A stretch of DNA of 64,000 bases from Pseudomonas lalucatii (GCF_018398425.1 NZ_JADPMV010000001.1:2604001-2668000), one strand, 5' to 3'; counted from the first letter of the stretch, positions 7,602 to 16,649 are shown. A program made the numbers and translations. Notes: generated from the sequence alone by a model not told the origin.

Positions 7602-9072
7602 ATTCCGCCAGTTTCCAAGCTCGACGCAACGCGGCGATCGCCGCGGCGATCTGCGCCTCGGGCACCGCGGCGAAGCCCAGCACCAGCCCGGCGCGCCGCT
7701 CCGCAGGCTCCGGGCTGTCCGCCAGCCAGTAGTCGCTGAGGGCGCCGACCTCCACCCCCACCTCGGCCGCCGCCGTCACCAGCTCGCGCTCGCGCGCCAG
7801 GCCGTCGACCCGCACGCACAGGTGCAGGCCGGCCTCCACCCGCGGCAGCGGCGCGCAGCCGGGCACATCGGTCGGCCAACCGGCCAGCAGGGCATCGCGG
7901 CGGCTCCGCGCGGCCATGCGCATGCGCCGGATATGCCGCTGGAAGTGCCCGGCGGCGATGAACTCGGCCATCACCGCCTGGCTGCCGATCTCCGAATGGC
8001 GCATGTCCAGGGCGCGGCGGCGGGCGAAGGGTTCGACCAGGGCCGGCGGCAGCACCAGGTAACCCAGGCGCAGTGCGGGGAAGGCGATCTTGCAGAAGGT
8101 GCCGACATAGAGCACCCGGCCCTGGCGGTCGAGGGCGGCCAGGGGCGCCAGGGGCGTGCCGCTGTAGCGGTACTCGCCGTCGTAGTCGTCCTCGACTATC
8201 CAGGCGTCGTGACGCTCGGCCCAGTCCAGCAGTTCCAGACGCCGCGCCAGCGACAGGACGACCCCGGTGGGGTACTGGTGCGAGGGCGTGACATAGGCCA
8301 GGCGGCAGTCGCCGGCGCGCTCCAGCGCGGCGGCGTCCAGGCCCTCGTCATCCACCGCGATGCCGTTTAACTCGGCGCCGGCCACGGCGAAGGCATGGCC
8401 GGCGGCGCGATAGCCCGGGTTCTCGATGGCCACCCGGTCGCCCGGCTGCACCAGCAGCTGGGCGCACAGGCTGATGGCCTGCTGGGCGCCACAGGTGACG
8501 ACGATCTGCGCCGGGTCGCAGTGCAGGCCGCGGCTGTTGCGCAGGTAGGCGGCGATCAGCTCGCGCAGCTGCGCGTCGCCGGCCGGGTCGCCATAGCCCA
8601 GGCGCGCCGGCGACGGCTTGCGCCAGAAACGCGCCGAGAGCCGCGCCCAGGTCTCGAAGGGGAACAGGTCGAAGGCCGGCACGCCGACCCGGAAGGCCCG
8701 CGGCGCCCCCTCCAGCGGCGGGTTCAGGTGATGCGTCACGAGCCGCTGCAGGGCCGGGCTGGCCCCCGGGTCGGCGCTGCTCGGCGGGGCCGGGCGCACC
8801 ACCGCGGCCAGTTCGGCGACATAGGTGCCGGCGCCGACCCGCCCCTCCACATAGCCCTCGGCATACAACTGGTCGAAGGCACGGGTCACGGTGTTGCGCG
8901 AGATGCCCAGCAGGCCGGCGAGGTCGCGGCTGGCCGGCAGGCGGGTGCCGCCCGCCAGGCGGCCATCGAGGATGCGCGCGCGCAGCGCCTGATAGAGCTG
9001 GCGCGCCAGGCCCAGGGCCGGGTCGAGCTGGATACCGTAGAGGTCGACGGGCAACGGCACTGGGCGGACCAT
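7600..9072 (-). CDS. MocR-type regulator (GntR DNA-binding domain fused to aminotransferase-like domain)
   Basis: The 490-residue protein has a GntR winged helix at about residues 12-80 (LPASRDLAGLLGISRNTVTRA) joined to a fold-type I PLP aminotransferase-like domain (YVTPSHQYPTG; GTFCKIAFPALRLGY near the cofactor lysine). MocR proteins sense PLP or amino acids and often control the divergent gene. The start at 9072 gives the usual MocR N-terminus; upstream codons in the same frame belong to the divergent promoter. The 90-base gap to the PaiB-like gene contains inverted ATTGG (9076) and CCAAT (9117) elements. The likely target is the downstream PaiB-GNAT operon. Confidence 0.88.
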   Translation of the reverse strand: MVRPVPLPVDLYGIQLDPALGLARQLYQALRARILDGRLAGGTRLPASRDLAGLLGISRNTVTRAFDQLYAEGYVEGRVGAGTYVAELAAVVRPAPPSSADPGASPALQRLVTHHLNPPLEGAPRAFRVGVPAFDLFPFETWARLSARFWRKPSPARLGYGDPAGDAQLRELIAAYLRNSRGLHCDPAQIVVTCGAQQAISLCAQLLVQPGDRVAIENPGYRAAGHAFAVAGAELNGIAVDDEGLDAAALERAGDCRLAYVTPSHQYPTGVVLSLARRLELLDWAERHDAWIVEDDYDGEYRYSGTPLAPLAALDRQGRVLYVGTFCKIAFPALRLGYLVLPPALVEPFARRRALDMRHSEIGSQAVMAEFIAAGHFQRHIRRMRMAARSRRDALLAGWPTDVPGCAPLPRVEAGLHLCVRVDGLARERELVTAAAEVGVEVGALSDYWLADSPEPAERRAGLVLGFAAVPEAQIAAAIAALRRAWKLAE

Positions 9073-9162
9073 AGATTGGCTCCATGAAGTTCGCAATAAA
9101 TGGATCTTACAACAGACCAATGTCTTGCCTAGCATGGTCCTGCCTGCTTTCGGAGACTCGCC

Positions 9163-9795
9163 ATGTACACACCCGCGCCCTTTCGCCAGCACGACCTCCC
9201 CACCCTGCACCGGCAGATCGCCGCCAGCGGCCTGGCCACCGTGGTCAGCCGGGGCGCGAGCGGCCTGCAGGCCAGCCACCTGCCGCTGCTGCTGGAGCCC
9301 GCGGAGGGCGAGTTAGGCACCCTCTACGGCCACTTCGCCCGGGCCAACCCGCAGTGGCGCGACCTCGAGAACGGTGGCGAGGCGCTGGCGGTGTTCAGCG
9401 GCCCGGACGCCTACGTCAGCCCCGGCTGGTACCCGAGCAAGGCCGAGCACGGCAAGGCGGTGCCCACCTGGAACTACATCGCCGTGCATGCCCATGGCCG
9501 CGCCGAGCTGTTCGACGAACCCGAGCGCCTGCTGCACCTGCTCGGCCGCCTCAGCGAGCGGCACGAGGCCGGCCGCGCCCAGCCCTGGGCGGTGAGCGAC
9601 GCGCCGCGCGACTATATCGACGCGATGCTGCGCGCCATCGTCGGCTTCGCCCTGCCGATCCAGCGCCTCGACGGCCAGTGGAAGCTCAGCCAGAACCGCA
9701 GCCCGGCCGACCAGCGCGGCGTGCACCAGGGCCTGAACAGCAGCGCCGCCAGCGGCGACCGCGAGCTGGCCGCACGCATGCCCAGCGCTCACTAA
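9163..9795 (+). CDS. PaiB-like FMN-binding protein
   Basis: The 210-residue product matches the PaiB/FMN-binding negative transcriptional regulator family: MYTPAPFRQHD at the N-terminus, SHLPLLLEP, LYGHFARANPQW, YVSPGWYPSK and VPTWNYIAVHAHG are all characteristic. Members have a flavin-reductase-like split barrel; in Bacillus PaiB, with the acetyltransferase PaiA, affects sporulation and protease genes. Here too an acetyltransferase gene follows, 14 bases after the stop, so the pairing is conserved in form. Expression is probably controlled by the divergent MocR regulator. Confidence 0.88.
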   Translation: MYTPAPFRQHDLPTLHRQIAASGLATVVSRGASGLQASHLPLLLEPAEGELGTLYGHFARANPQWRDLENGGEALAVFSGPDAYVSPGWYPSKAEHGKAVPTWNYIAVHAHGRAELFDEPERLLHLLGRLSERHEAGRAQPWAVSDAPRDYIDAMLRAIVGFALPIQRLDGQWKLSQNRSPADQRGVHQGLNSSAASGDRELAARMPSAH

Positions 9796-9809
9796 ACCAG
9801 GGAGTCACC

Positions 9810-10262
9810 ATGTCCAGCATCGCCCTCGAGATCCGCCCGGTCACCGCCGCCGACCACGCCGCCTGGCATTCGCTGTGGCAGGCCTACCTGAGCTTCTACC
9901 GCAGCGAGCTCCCGGAGGCGACCAGCGCCGTCACCTGGCAACGCCTGCTCGCCGCCGTCGAGCCGACCCGCGCCGCCCTGGCCTGGCAGGGCGAGCGCGC
10001 CATCGGCCTGGTGCAGTGGATCTTCCACCGCAGCAACTGGTCGGTGGAAGACTCCTGCTACCTGCAGGACCTGTTCGTCGCCGCCGATTCCCGCGGCACC
10101 GGCATCGGCCGCTTGCTGATCGAGCATGTGTACACCGAGGCCCGCGCCGCCGGCGCCAGCAAGGTGCACTGGCTGACCCACGAGAGCAACGCCACCGCCA
10201 TGCAGCTGTACCAGCGCATCGCCGAGCGCTCGGGCTTCGTCCAGTACCGCAAGAGCCTGTGA
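9810..10262 (+). CDS. GNAT-family N-acetyltransferase (module copy A, gene 1)
   Basis: The 150-residue protein is a single GNAT domain. The acetyl-CoA pyrophosphate loop is visible as SRGTGIGRLLIEHVY, and the C-terminal strand motif is HESNATAMQLYQRI. A GGGAG ribosome site precedes the ATG. The substrate is unknown. It is closely similar along its whole length to the product at 14559-15017 (shared FHRS.W, CYLQDLF, GIGR.LIEHVY, RSGFVQYRK), and each copy is followed by the same second type of GNAT gene. This copy sits in a run with the PaiB-like gene upstream and the next GNAT gene 13 bases downstream. Confidence 0.87.
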   Translation: MSSIALEIRPVTAADHAAWHSLWQAYLSFYRSELPEATSAVTWQRLLAAVEPTRAALAWQGERAIGLVQWIFHRSNWSVEDSCYLQDLFVAADSRGTGIGRLLIEHVYTEARAAGASKVHWLTHESNATAMQLYQRIAERSGFVQYRKSL

Positions 10263-10275
10263 AGGGAGCAGCGCC

Positions 10276-10971
10276 ATGACCTGTGCCGATTTGTCCGGCT
10301 GGCAGCCCCGCCCTGTCCCGCCACGGGCGGCGCTGCACGGCCGCTACGTGCGCCTGGAGCCCCTCGACCCGGCGCGGCACGGCGACGACCTGTGGCGGGC
10401 GCTGCAGGGTCCGGACAGCGACCCGCTGCTGTGGGACTACCTGCCCTACGGCCCTTTCGCCGAGCCTGCGGGTTTCGCCGCCTGGCTGGCCGGCAACGCG
10501 GCCGGTGCCGACCCGCTGTTCTTCGCCGTGATCGAGCAGGCCAGCCGGCGCTGCGTCGGCCTGCTCAGTTTCCTGCGCCTGGCGCCCAGGGACGGCTGCA
10601 TCGAGATCGGCCACATCGCCTTCGGCGCCGCCATGCAGCGCAGCCCGGCCTCCACCGAGGCGGTCTACCTGCTGGCCGAGCTGGCCATGACCACGCTCGG
10701 CTACCGTCGCCTGGAGTGGAAGTGCAATGCCCGCAACACCCGCTCCATGCGCGCCGCCGAGCGCCTGGGCTTCGTCCACGAGGGCACCTTCCGCCAGCAC
10801 ATGGTGGTCAAGGGGCAGAACCGCGACAGCGCCTGGTTCTCCATCATCGACCGGGAGTGGCCGTGCCGCCGCGCCGCCTTCGAGCGCTGGCTGGCCGAAG
10901 ACAACTTCGACGCCCAGGGACGGCAGCGGCAGCGACTGGCGCAGCTGCGCGAGGACTGTGGCCGGGCCTGA
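10276..10971 (+). CDS. GNAT-family acetyltransferase, RimJ/RimL-like (module copy A, gene 2)
   Basis: The 231-residue protein has the extended GNAT form seen in RimJ/RimL relatives, with [11 protein letters not shown] at the start, EIGHIAFG, a central [12 protein letters not shown] and ERLGFVHEGTFRQHMVVKG. Relatives acetylate protein N-termini or small molecules; the substrate here is not evident. It follows the first GNAT gene by 13 bases with a GGGAG-like ribosome site and is almost certainly co-transcribed. Its paralogue lies at 15037-15744. The stop is 6 bases from the stop of the convergent XRE regulator. Confidence 0.87.
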   Translation: MTCADLSGWQPRPVPPRAALHGRYVRLEPLDPARHGDDLWRALQGPDSDPLLWDYLPYGPFAEPAGFAAWLAGNAAGADPLFFAVIEQASRRCVGLLSFLRLAPRDGCIEIGHIAFGAAMQRSPASTEAVYLLAELAMTTLGYRRLEWKCNARNTRSMRAAERLGFVHEGTFRQHMVVKGQNRDSAWFSIIDREWPCRRAAFERWLAEDNFDAQGRQRQRLAQLREDCGRA

Positions 10972-10977
10972 GGCCGC

Positions 10978-11796
10978 TCACTCGACCTCGAACAGGCCGT
11001 CGCGCAGGTGCGCGGCGGCCAGGCGCTGGCGAATGTCGGCGGCGATGCGCGGGTCGTCCGCGCTGTAGAGCATCACCTGGCGGTAGGCGTTGACCCGGTT
11101 GACCTCCGTGCCCAAATACACCCACACCACCCGGGTGCAGGCCGGAGTGCGCCGGTCGCCGCTGGAGACCCCGGTCTTCAGGCCGTTGAGCCGGGTGATG
11201 CGGCTCTTGAAGCTGGGAATCAGGATGGTCTGGCTCATCTCGTTGCCGGTCAGCGACTCGTAGTCGATCAGGAACAGGCGGTCCTGCAGGTAGAAGGCCG
11301 CGCCCAGGTAGCGGCAGCGCACCGAATCGTCGGCCTCCGGGCCGGGGCCGCGGGGCCGGCCCTGACGCTCCTGGCGCTCGAACAGGTAGCTGCCGCGCTC
11401 CTCGCGCAGCTGCACCAGCGACACCAGGATCTGCCCCGGCACCGACATGCAGTTGGCATACTCCAGGTAGTAGCCGCAATAGCGCGACAGGCTGCTGCCG
11501 TGCTCGCGCAGCGGCTGCAGCAGCTCCAGCAGCGGGTCGCCGGGCGCCGCGCGCTCCTGTCCGGCGTCGCGGGCGCCGACCAGCCCGGCGAACTGCTCGG
11601 CGGGCAGGCCCAGCTCGTAGGCCTCGACGCCGAAGAAATCGCAGATGCGCTTGAGGTTGTAGGGCGTCGGCCGGCTCTGGCCGCTCAGGTACTTGTTGAA
11701 CTGGGCGCGGTTGATCGCCAGCTGGCGGCAGACCTCGGCGATGGAGCGGTAGTGGCTGCAGAGCAGCTTGAGGTTGTGCCCTAGATGATCGGTCAT
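10978..11796 (-). CDS. XRE-type helix-turn-helix regulator with C-terminal sensor-like domain
   Basis: The 272-residue protein begins with an XRE-like helix-turn-helix (VCRQLAINRAQFNKYLSGQ, about residues 22-40) and continues for some 200 residues that I do not recognise and that may bind a ligand. The gene is divergent from an AGCS amino-acid symporter across about 157 bases. That gap holds a perfect 15-base inverted repeat, the obvious operator candidate. Regulation of itself and of the symporter-asparaginase genes is likely by position. Confidence 0.8.
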   Translation of the reverse strand: MTDHLGHNLKLLCSHYRSIAEVCRQLAINRAQFNKYLSGQSRPTPYNLKRICDFFGVEAYELGLPAEQFAGLVGARDAGQERAAPGDPLLELLQPLREHGSSLSRYCGYYLEYANCMSVPGQILVSLVQLREERGSYLFERQERQGRPRGPGPEADDSVRCRYLGAAFYLQDRLFLIDYESLTGNEMSQTILIPSFKSRITRLNGLKTGVSSGDRRTPACTRVVWVYLGTEVNRVNAYRQVMLYSADDPRIAADIRQRLAAAHLRDGLFEVE

Positions 11797-11803
11797 GGTG
11801 CCT

Positions 11804-11855
11804 GGCGAGGTGATGCGAATGACGCGATTGTAGCATCGACTCGCATCACCTCGCC
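11804..11855. promoter_or_regulatory. Perfect 15-bp inverted repeat, probable operator
   Basis: GGCGAGGTGATGCGA (11804-11818) and its exact reverse complement TCGCATCACCTCGCC (11841-11855) flank a 22-base spacer. The left arm starts 8 bases upstream of the XRE gene's start codon. The right arm lies 98 bases before the symporter start. Arms of this length without any mismatch are unlikely by chance and suit a dimeric regulator binding both sides of the promoter; a long mRNA hairpin in the XRE leader is the alternative. Confidence 0.7.
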
Positions 11856-11953
11856 GCGCCCTGCGAAATTGCCAGGGCAGGGCGATTACCCAACCATGCC
11901 CGGGTCATTCGCCCGCGTGGCGTCCCCGCATAACGACAAGAGAGACTTTCCCC

Positions 11954-13393
11954 ATGCTCGACCTCGTCAACGACCTGCTCTGGAGCAAGCTGCTGATCGT
12001 CATGCTGATCGGCCTCGGGCTGTACTTCAGCGTCCGCTCGCGCTTCGTCCAGTTCCGCTACTTCGGCCGTATGTTCCGCATCTTCGCCGAGGCCTTCCAA
12101 CGCCAGCCGGGCCAGCTCAGCTCGTTCCAGGCGCTGATGCTCAGCGTCGCCGGCCGGGTCGGCGCCGGCAACATCGCCGGGGTCTCGGTGGCCATCATGC
12201 TCGGCGGCCCCGGCGCGATCTTCTGGATGTGGGTGGTGGCCCTGGTCGGCATGGCCACCAGCTACTTCGAGTGCGCCCTGGCCCAGCTGTACAAGCGCCG
12301 CGAGCCCGACGGCAGCTACCGCGGCGGCCCGGCCTTCTATATCGAGCACGGCCTCGGCCAGCGCTGGCTGGGCATCGTCGTCTCCCTGCTGCTGCTGGTG
12401 ACCTTCGGCTTCGGCTTCAACGCCGTGCAGTCCTACACCGTGGCCAGCTCGCTGCACGACACCTTCGGCCTGCCCACCCACGTCAGCGGCATCGCCCTGA
12501 TGGTGGTGATCGGCCTGATCATCTTCGGCGGCATCAAGCGCATCGCCAGCATCGCCGACGTGCTGGTGCCGGCCATGGCCTTCGCCTACATCGCCATGGC
12601 GCTGTTCGTCATCGGCAGCCAGATCGACCAGGTGCCGCAGGTCCTCGGCCTGATCGTCAAGAGCGCCTTCGGCCTGGAGCCGGCCTTCGCCGGCGGCATC
12701 GGCGCGGCGATCATCATGGGGGTCAAGCGCGGCCTGTTCTCCAACGAAGCCGGCCTGGGCAGCGCGCCCAACGTCGCCGCCGTGGCCGAGGTCAAGCACC
12801 CGGTGGCCCAGGGCATCGTGCAATCGCTCAGCGTGTTCATCGACACCATCGTCCTGTGCAGCTGCACCGCGCTGATCATCCTGCTCTCCGGCGTCTACCA
12901 GCCGGGCAGCGAGATGGCCGGCGTGGTGCTGACCCAGACCGCCGTGGCCAGCGTGGTCGGCGAGTGGGGCCGGGTGTTCGTCAGCATCGCCCTGCTGCTG
13001 TTCGTCTTCACCACCCTCATCTACAACTACTACCTGGGCGAGAACGCCCTGGGCTTCTTCAGCCAGAAGCGCATGCCGGTGCTGGTCTACCGCGTGCTGG
13101 TGATCGGCCTGGTACTCTGGGGTTCGGTGCAGGACCTGGGCACGGTGTTCGCCTTCGCCGACGTGACCATGGGCCTGCTGGCGGTCGCCAACCTGGTGGC
13201 CCTGGCCCTGCTGTTCAAGGTCGGCCTGCGCCTGATGCGCGACTACGACAGCCAGGTCAAGGCCGGCGTCGAGTCGCCGGTGTTCGATCCCAAGCAGTTC
13301 GCCGACCTGGATCTCGATCCGGCGGCCTGGCCGGCCGGCGCGCCGAGCCCGGCGGCGAGTGCCGAAATCGCCCATAACGCGCATCAGCGCTGA
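11954..13393 (+). CDS. AGCS-family sodium:amino acid symporter
   Basis: The 479-residue membrane protein belongs to the alanine or glycine:cation symporter family, with about 11 predicted membrane segments. Family hallmarks include SVAGRVGAGNIAGVSVA near residue 60 and the segment GVKRGLFSNEAGLGSAPNVAA. It imports a small neutral amino acid with sodium; the neighbouring asparaginase and glutaminase suggest glutamine or asparagine, but alanine is the usual substrate. The C-terminal 40 residues are a Pro/Ala-rich cytoplasmic tail. It precedes the asparaginase gene by 59 bases with a strong hairpin between them. Confidence 0.9.
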   Translation: MLDLVNDLLWSKLLIVMLIGLGLYFSVRSRFVQFRYFGRMFRIFAEAFQRQPGQLSSFQALMLSVAGRVGAGNIAGVSVAIMLGGPGAIFWMWVVALVGMATSYFECALAQLYKRREPDGSYRGGPAFYIEHGLGQRWLGIVVSLLLLVTFGFGFNAVQSYTVASSLHDTFGLPTHVSGIALMVVIGLIIFGGIKRIASIADVLVPAMAFAYIAMALFVIGSQIDQVPQVLGLIVKSAFGLEPAFAGGIGAAIIMGVKRGLFSNEAGLGSAPNVAAVAEVKHPVAQGIVQSLSVFIDTIVLCSCTALIILLSGVYQPGSEMAGVVLTQTAVASVVGEWGRVFVSIALLLFVFTTLIYNYYLGENALGFFSQKRMPVLVYRVLVIGLVLWGSVQDLGTVFAFADVTMGLLAVANLVALALLFKVGLRLMRDYDSQVKAGVESPVFDPKQFADLDLDPAAWPAGAPSPAASAEIAHNAHQR

Positions 13394-13407
13394 TCGATCG
13401 CGCAGTT

Positions 13408-13436
13408 GCAACAGGGGCCATGACGGCCCCTGTTGC
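13408..13436 (+). repeat. Intergenic hairpin between symporter and asparaginase genes
   Basis: GCAACAGGGGCC and GGCCCCTGTTGC form a perfect 12-base stem around an ATGAC loop. No T-run follows, so it is not a classical terminator. It may stabilise the upstream mRNA, attenuate read-through or act with Rho. The asparaginase ribosome site (GAGGAGAGG) starts 5 bases after it. Confidence 0.65.
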
Positions 13437-13452
13437 GTATGAGGAGAGGCCA

Positions 13453-14442
13453 ATGCCTTCGACAAAACTTCTGGTGCTCTACACCGGCGGCACCATCGGC
13501 ATGCAACAGACCGCCAGCGGCCTGGCGCCGGCCTCCGGCTTCGAGGCCCGGCTGCGCTCGCAGCAGGCCCTGGAGACCGGCCGCCAGCTGCCGCCCTGGG
13601 TGTTCCGCGAGCTGACGCCCCCGCTCGACAGCGCCAACATGAGCCAGGCCAACTGGCTGAGCATGGCCGCGGCGATCCGCGCCGGCGTCGAGCAGGACGG
13701 CTGCGACGCGGTGCTGGTGCTGCACGGCACCGACACCCTGGCCTACAGCGCCGCGGCGCTGAGCTTCCTGCTGCTGGGCCTGCCGGTGCCGGTGGTGCTG
13801 ACCGGCGCCATGCTGCCCGCCGGCGCCCCGGACAGCGACGCCTGGAGCAACCTGTTCGGCGCCATGGCCGCACTGCGGCAGGGCGTGGCCCCGGGGGTGC
13901 GGCTGTACTTCAACGGCAAGCTGATGCACGGCGCACGGGTCAGCAAGCTGGGCAGCGCGGTGTTCGAGGCCTTCGCCGAGCAGCCGCGCCAGCGCGTCGC
14001 CGCCCGGGCCGGGGCGATCCCCGCCGAGCTCGACTACCGCCAGCCGCGCCAGCCGGTGAACCTCGCCGTGCTGCCGCTCTACCCCGGCATCCAGGCCGCC
14101 CAGGTCGAGGCGCTGCTGGCCAGCGGCGTGCGCGGCCTGCTGCTGGAGTGCTACGGCAGCGGCACCGGGCCGTCGGACGATGCCGCGCTGCTGGCCGCAC
14201 TGGCGGACGCCCACGCGCGTGGCGTGGTGCTCGCGGCGATCAGCCAGTGCCCCCACGGCCATGTCGCTTTCGGCACCTATGCCGCCGGCAGCCGGCTGGC
14301 CAGCGCCGGCCTGGTCTCGGCCGGCGGCATGACCCGCGAAGCGGCCCTGGGCAAGCTGTTCGCCCTGCTCGGCGCGGGCCTCTCCCAGGCCGAGGTCGAA
14401 GCCTGGTTCGCCCTCGACCTGTGCGGCGAGAACGCCGACTGA
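13453..14442 (+). CDS. ansA: L-asparaginase, type I (cytoplasmic)
   Basis: The 329-residue enzyme hydrolyses asparagine to aspartate and ammonia. Both catalytic threonine motifs are present: YTGGTIGM near residue 10 and LHGTDTLAY near residue 95, with the following GAM segment. There is no signal peptide, which fits the cytoplasmic type. The start at 13453 has a strong GAGGAGAGG ribosome site; an in-frame ATG 33 bases upstream falls inside the hairpin. The gene follows an amino-acid symporter, so the pair probably takes up and degrades asparagine. The aspartate formed can be used by aspartate ammonia-lyase encoded 7 kb away. Confidence 0.9.
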   Translation: MPSTKLLVLYTGGTIGMQQTASGLAPASGFEARLRSQQALETGRQLPPWVFRELTPPLDSANMSQANWLSMAAAIRAGVEQDGCDAVLVLHGTDTLAYSAAALSFLLLGLPVPVVLTGAMLPAGAPDSDAWSNLFGAMAALRQGVAPGVRLYFNGKLMHGARVSKLGSAVFEAFAEQPRQRVAARAGAIPAELDYRQPRQPVNLAVLPLYPGIQAAQVEALLASGVRGLLLECYGSGTGPSDDAALLAALADAHARGVVLAAISQCPHGHVAFGTYAAGSRLASAGLVSAGGMTREAALGKLFALLGAGLSQAEVEAWFALDLCGENAD

Positions 14443-14558
14443 GGTCCGCGCGGCCCCGGCTCGGCCCGTGGCCGGCCCGAGCCGCGCGACCCTTGCGCAC
14501 TTGCGCGGCACGGGCAAGAGTCTCAGGATGAGAAGTTGCAGCTAGAGGAGGTCGCCCG

Positions 14559-15017
14559 ATGGCCGTACGCATTCCCGTTGAGATCCGCCCGGTCGGCGCC
14601 GCCGACCATGCCGCCTGGCTGCCCCTGTGGCAGGGCTACCAGCGCTTCTACATGACCGAGATTGCCGCCGCCGCCAGCGAGCAGGCCTGGCAGCGCTTCC
14701 TCGACCCCGGCGAACCGATGCACGCTGCCCTCGCCTGGCACGAGGACAAGGCCATCGGCCTGGTGCACTGGATCTTCCACCGATCCAGCTGGACGCTCGG
14801 CGACTACTGCTACCTGCAGGACCTGTTCATCGCCAAGGACGTGCGCAGCAGCGGCATCGGCCGCCAGCTGATCGAGCACGTCTACGACCAGGCCCGCCAG
14901 GCCGACTGCGCCCGGGTCTACTGGCTCACCCACGAGAGCAACAGCCGCGCCATGCTGCTCTACGAGCGCATCGCCGCGCGCTCGGGCTTCGTCCAGTACC
15001 GCAAGCTGCTGAACTGA
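14559..15017 (+). CDS. GNAT-family N-acetyltransferase (module copy B, gene 1)
   Basis: The 152-residue single-domain GNAT is a paralogue of the protein at 9810-10262. Both share EIRPV.AADHAAW at the N-terminus, FHRSSW, YCYLQDLF, SGIGRQLIEHVYDQA (acetyl-CoA loop) and the C-terminal ARSGFVQYRK. A ribosome site (AGAGGAGG) lies just upstream of ATG. As in the first copy, a RimJ/RimL-like gene follows within 20 bases. A GC-rich imperfect inverted repeat at about 14447-14490 separates it from the asparaginase gene. The substrate is unknown. Confidence 0.87.
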   Translation: MAVRIPVEIRPVGAADHAAWLPLWQGYQRFYMTEIAAAASEQAWQRFLDPGEPMHAALAWHEDKAIGLVHWIFHRSSWTLGDYCYLQDLFIAKDVRSSGIGRQLIEHVYDQARQADCARVYWLTHESNSRAMLLYERIAARSGFVQYRKLLN

Positions 15018-15036
15018 ACGAGACCGGGAGCCGCCC

Positions 15037-15744
15037 GTGTCGAGTACTCCCCTGCCCCACTGGCGACCGCCCGGGGTCCCCGCGCGCCGGCCCCTGGACG
15101 GCCAGTACGTGCGCCTCGAGCCGCTCGACCCGGACCGTCACGGCACGCCCCTGTGGCAGGCCCTGCAGGGCCCCGGCGCCGACCCGGCGCAGTGGGACTA
15201 TATGGCCTTCGGCCCGTTCGCCACGCGCAGCGCCTTCGACGCCTGGCTGAGCGGCAACCAGGCCAGCGCCGACCCGCTGTACTTCGCCGCGCTCGACCCG
15301 GCCAGCGGCCAGGCCCAGGGCCTGCTCAGCCTGCTCAACATAGTCCCCGAGCACGGCCGCATCGAGATCGGCAATATCTGCTTCGGCCGCGCCATGCAGC
15401 GCAGCGTACGCGCCACCGAGGCCATCTACCTGCTCGCCCGCCACGTCTTCGAGCTGGGCTACCGGCGCCTGGAGTGGAAGTGCGACGCGCGGAACGTCCG
15501 CTCCCGGCAGGCCGCCGAGCGCCTCGGCTTCGCCTACGAGGGCCTGTTCCGCCAGCACCTGGTGGTCAAGGCGGGCAACCGCGACACCGCCTGGTACGCC
15601 GCCCTCGACGGCGAGTGGCCGGCCATCGGCCTGGCCTTCCAGCGCTGGCTGGCGGCGGACAACTTCGACGCCGCGGGACGACAGCGGCGCCGGCTGGCCG
15701 AGCTGCGCCGGCGTGACCCGGCCGAGCGAGGGACCGCGGGCTAG
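15037..15744 (+). CDS. GNAT-family acetyltransferase, RimJ/RimL-like (module copy B, gene 2)
   Basis: The 235-residue protein is the paralogue of the product at 10276-10971, with the same landmarks: [45 protein letters not shown] and [18 protein letters not shown]. It starts with GTG at 15037, supported by a GGGAG ribosome site six bases upstream. Its stop overlaps the stop of the convergent glutaminase gene by a few bases. The substrate is unknown; relatives act on protein N-termini or small molecules. Confidence 0.86.
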   Translation: MSSTPLPHWRPPGVPARRPLDGQYVRLEPLDPDRHGTPLWQALQGPGADPAQWDYMAFGPFATRSAFDAWLSGNQASADPLYFAALDPASGQAQGLLSLLNIVPEHGRIEIGNICFGRAMQRSVRATEAIYLLARHVFELGYRRLEWKCDARNVRSRQAAERLGFAYEGLFRQHLVVKAGNRDTAWYAALDGEWPAIGLAFQRWLAADNFDAAGRQRRRLAELRRRDPAERGTAG

Positions 15745-16649
15745 AACACCGACCAGCCGATGCGCTGGCTGAGCAGCTCCAGCGCCGCCATGCCGGCCAG
15801 GGAGTTGCCGGCGGCGTTCAGCTCCGGCGACCAGACGCAGACGCTGAAGCGCCCCGGCACCACCGCCACTATGCCGCCGCCGACCCCACTCTTGCCCGGC
15901 AGGCCGACCCGGTAGGCGAAGTTGCCGGCCTCGTCGTACAGCCCGCTGGTGGCCATGATGGCGTTGACCTGCTTGGCCTGGCGGGCGCTGAGCAGCTGCT
16001 CGCCGCTGTGCGGGCAATAGCCGTCGTTGGCCAGGAAGGAAAAGGCCCGCGCCAGGTCGACGCAGCTCATGCGCAGGGCGCAGTGGCTGAAGTAGCTGCG
16101 CAGCACCGCCTCGACATCGTTGTGGAAGTTGCCGAAGGCCTGCATCAGGTAGGCCATGGCGGCGTTGCGGGCGCGGTGCTGGTATTCCGACTCGGCCACC
16201 CTGGTGTCGATCACCAGCTCCGGGTTACCGGCCAGGCGGCGGACGAAGTCGCGCATCGACAGCGCCGGGGCGGCGAAGCGCGACTGGTTGATGTCGCAGA
16301 TCACCAGGGCGCCGGCGTTGATGAAGGGGTTGCGCGGTCGGCCGCGCTCGAATTCCAGCTGCACCAGGGAGTTGAACGGCTGCCCGGACGGCTCGTGGCC
16401 CAGGCGCTGCCAGATCGCCTCGCCGGAATGGCCGATGGCCTGGACCAGGCTGAACACCTTGGAGATGCTCTGGATCGAGAAGGCCGTGCGCGCATCGCCG
16501 GCCACATGCAGCTCGCCGTCGTTGCCGTACACGGCGATGCCCAGCTGGTTGGGTTCGACGCCGGCCAGGGCGGGGATGTAGTCGGCCACCTTGCCCTGGC
16601 CGATCAGCGGCCGGACTTCGTCGAGTATCTCGTTCAACAGGTCTTGCAT
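15741..16649 (-). CDS. glsA: Glutaminase
   Basis: The 302-residue enzyme hydrolyses glutamine to glutamate and ammonia. It has the serine-dependent beta-lactamase-like glutaminase fold, with the catalytic SxxK in [10 protein letters not shown] (about residues 58-67), [21 protein letters not shown] and the [12 protein letters not shown] loop. Length is typical of bacterial GlsA. The gene is transcribed toward the GNAT gene and overlaps its 3' end by four bases. Its presence beside the symporter and asparaginase genes strengthens the amide-amino-acid theme of this region. Confidence 0.93.
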   Translation of the reverse strand: MQDLLNEILDEVRPLIGQGKVADYIPALAGVEPNQLGIAVYGNDGELHVAGDARTAFSIQSISKVFSLVQAIGHSGEAIWQRLGHEPSGQPFNSLVQLEFERGRPRNPFINAGALVICDINQSRFAAPALSMRDFVRRLAGNPELVIDTRVAESEYQHRARNAAMAYLMQAFGNFHNDVEAVLRSYFSHCALRMSCVDLARAFSFLANDGYCPHSGEQLLSARQAKQVNAIMATSGLYDEAGNFAYRVGLPGKSGVGGGIVAVVPGRFSVCVWSPELNAAGNSLAGMAALELLSQRIGWSVF

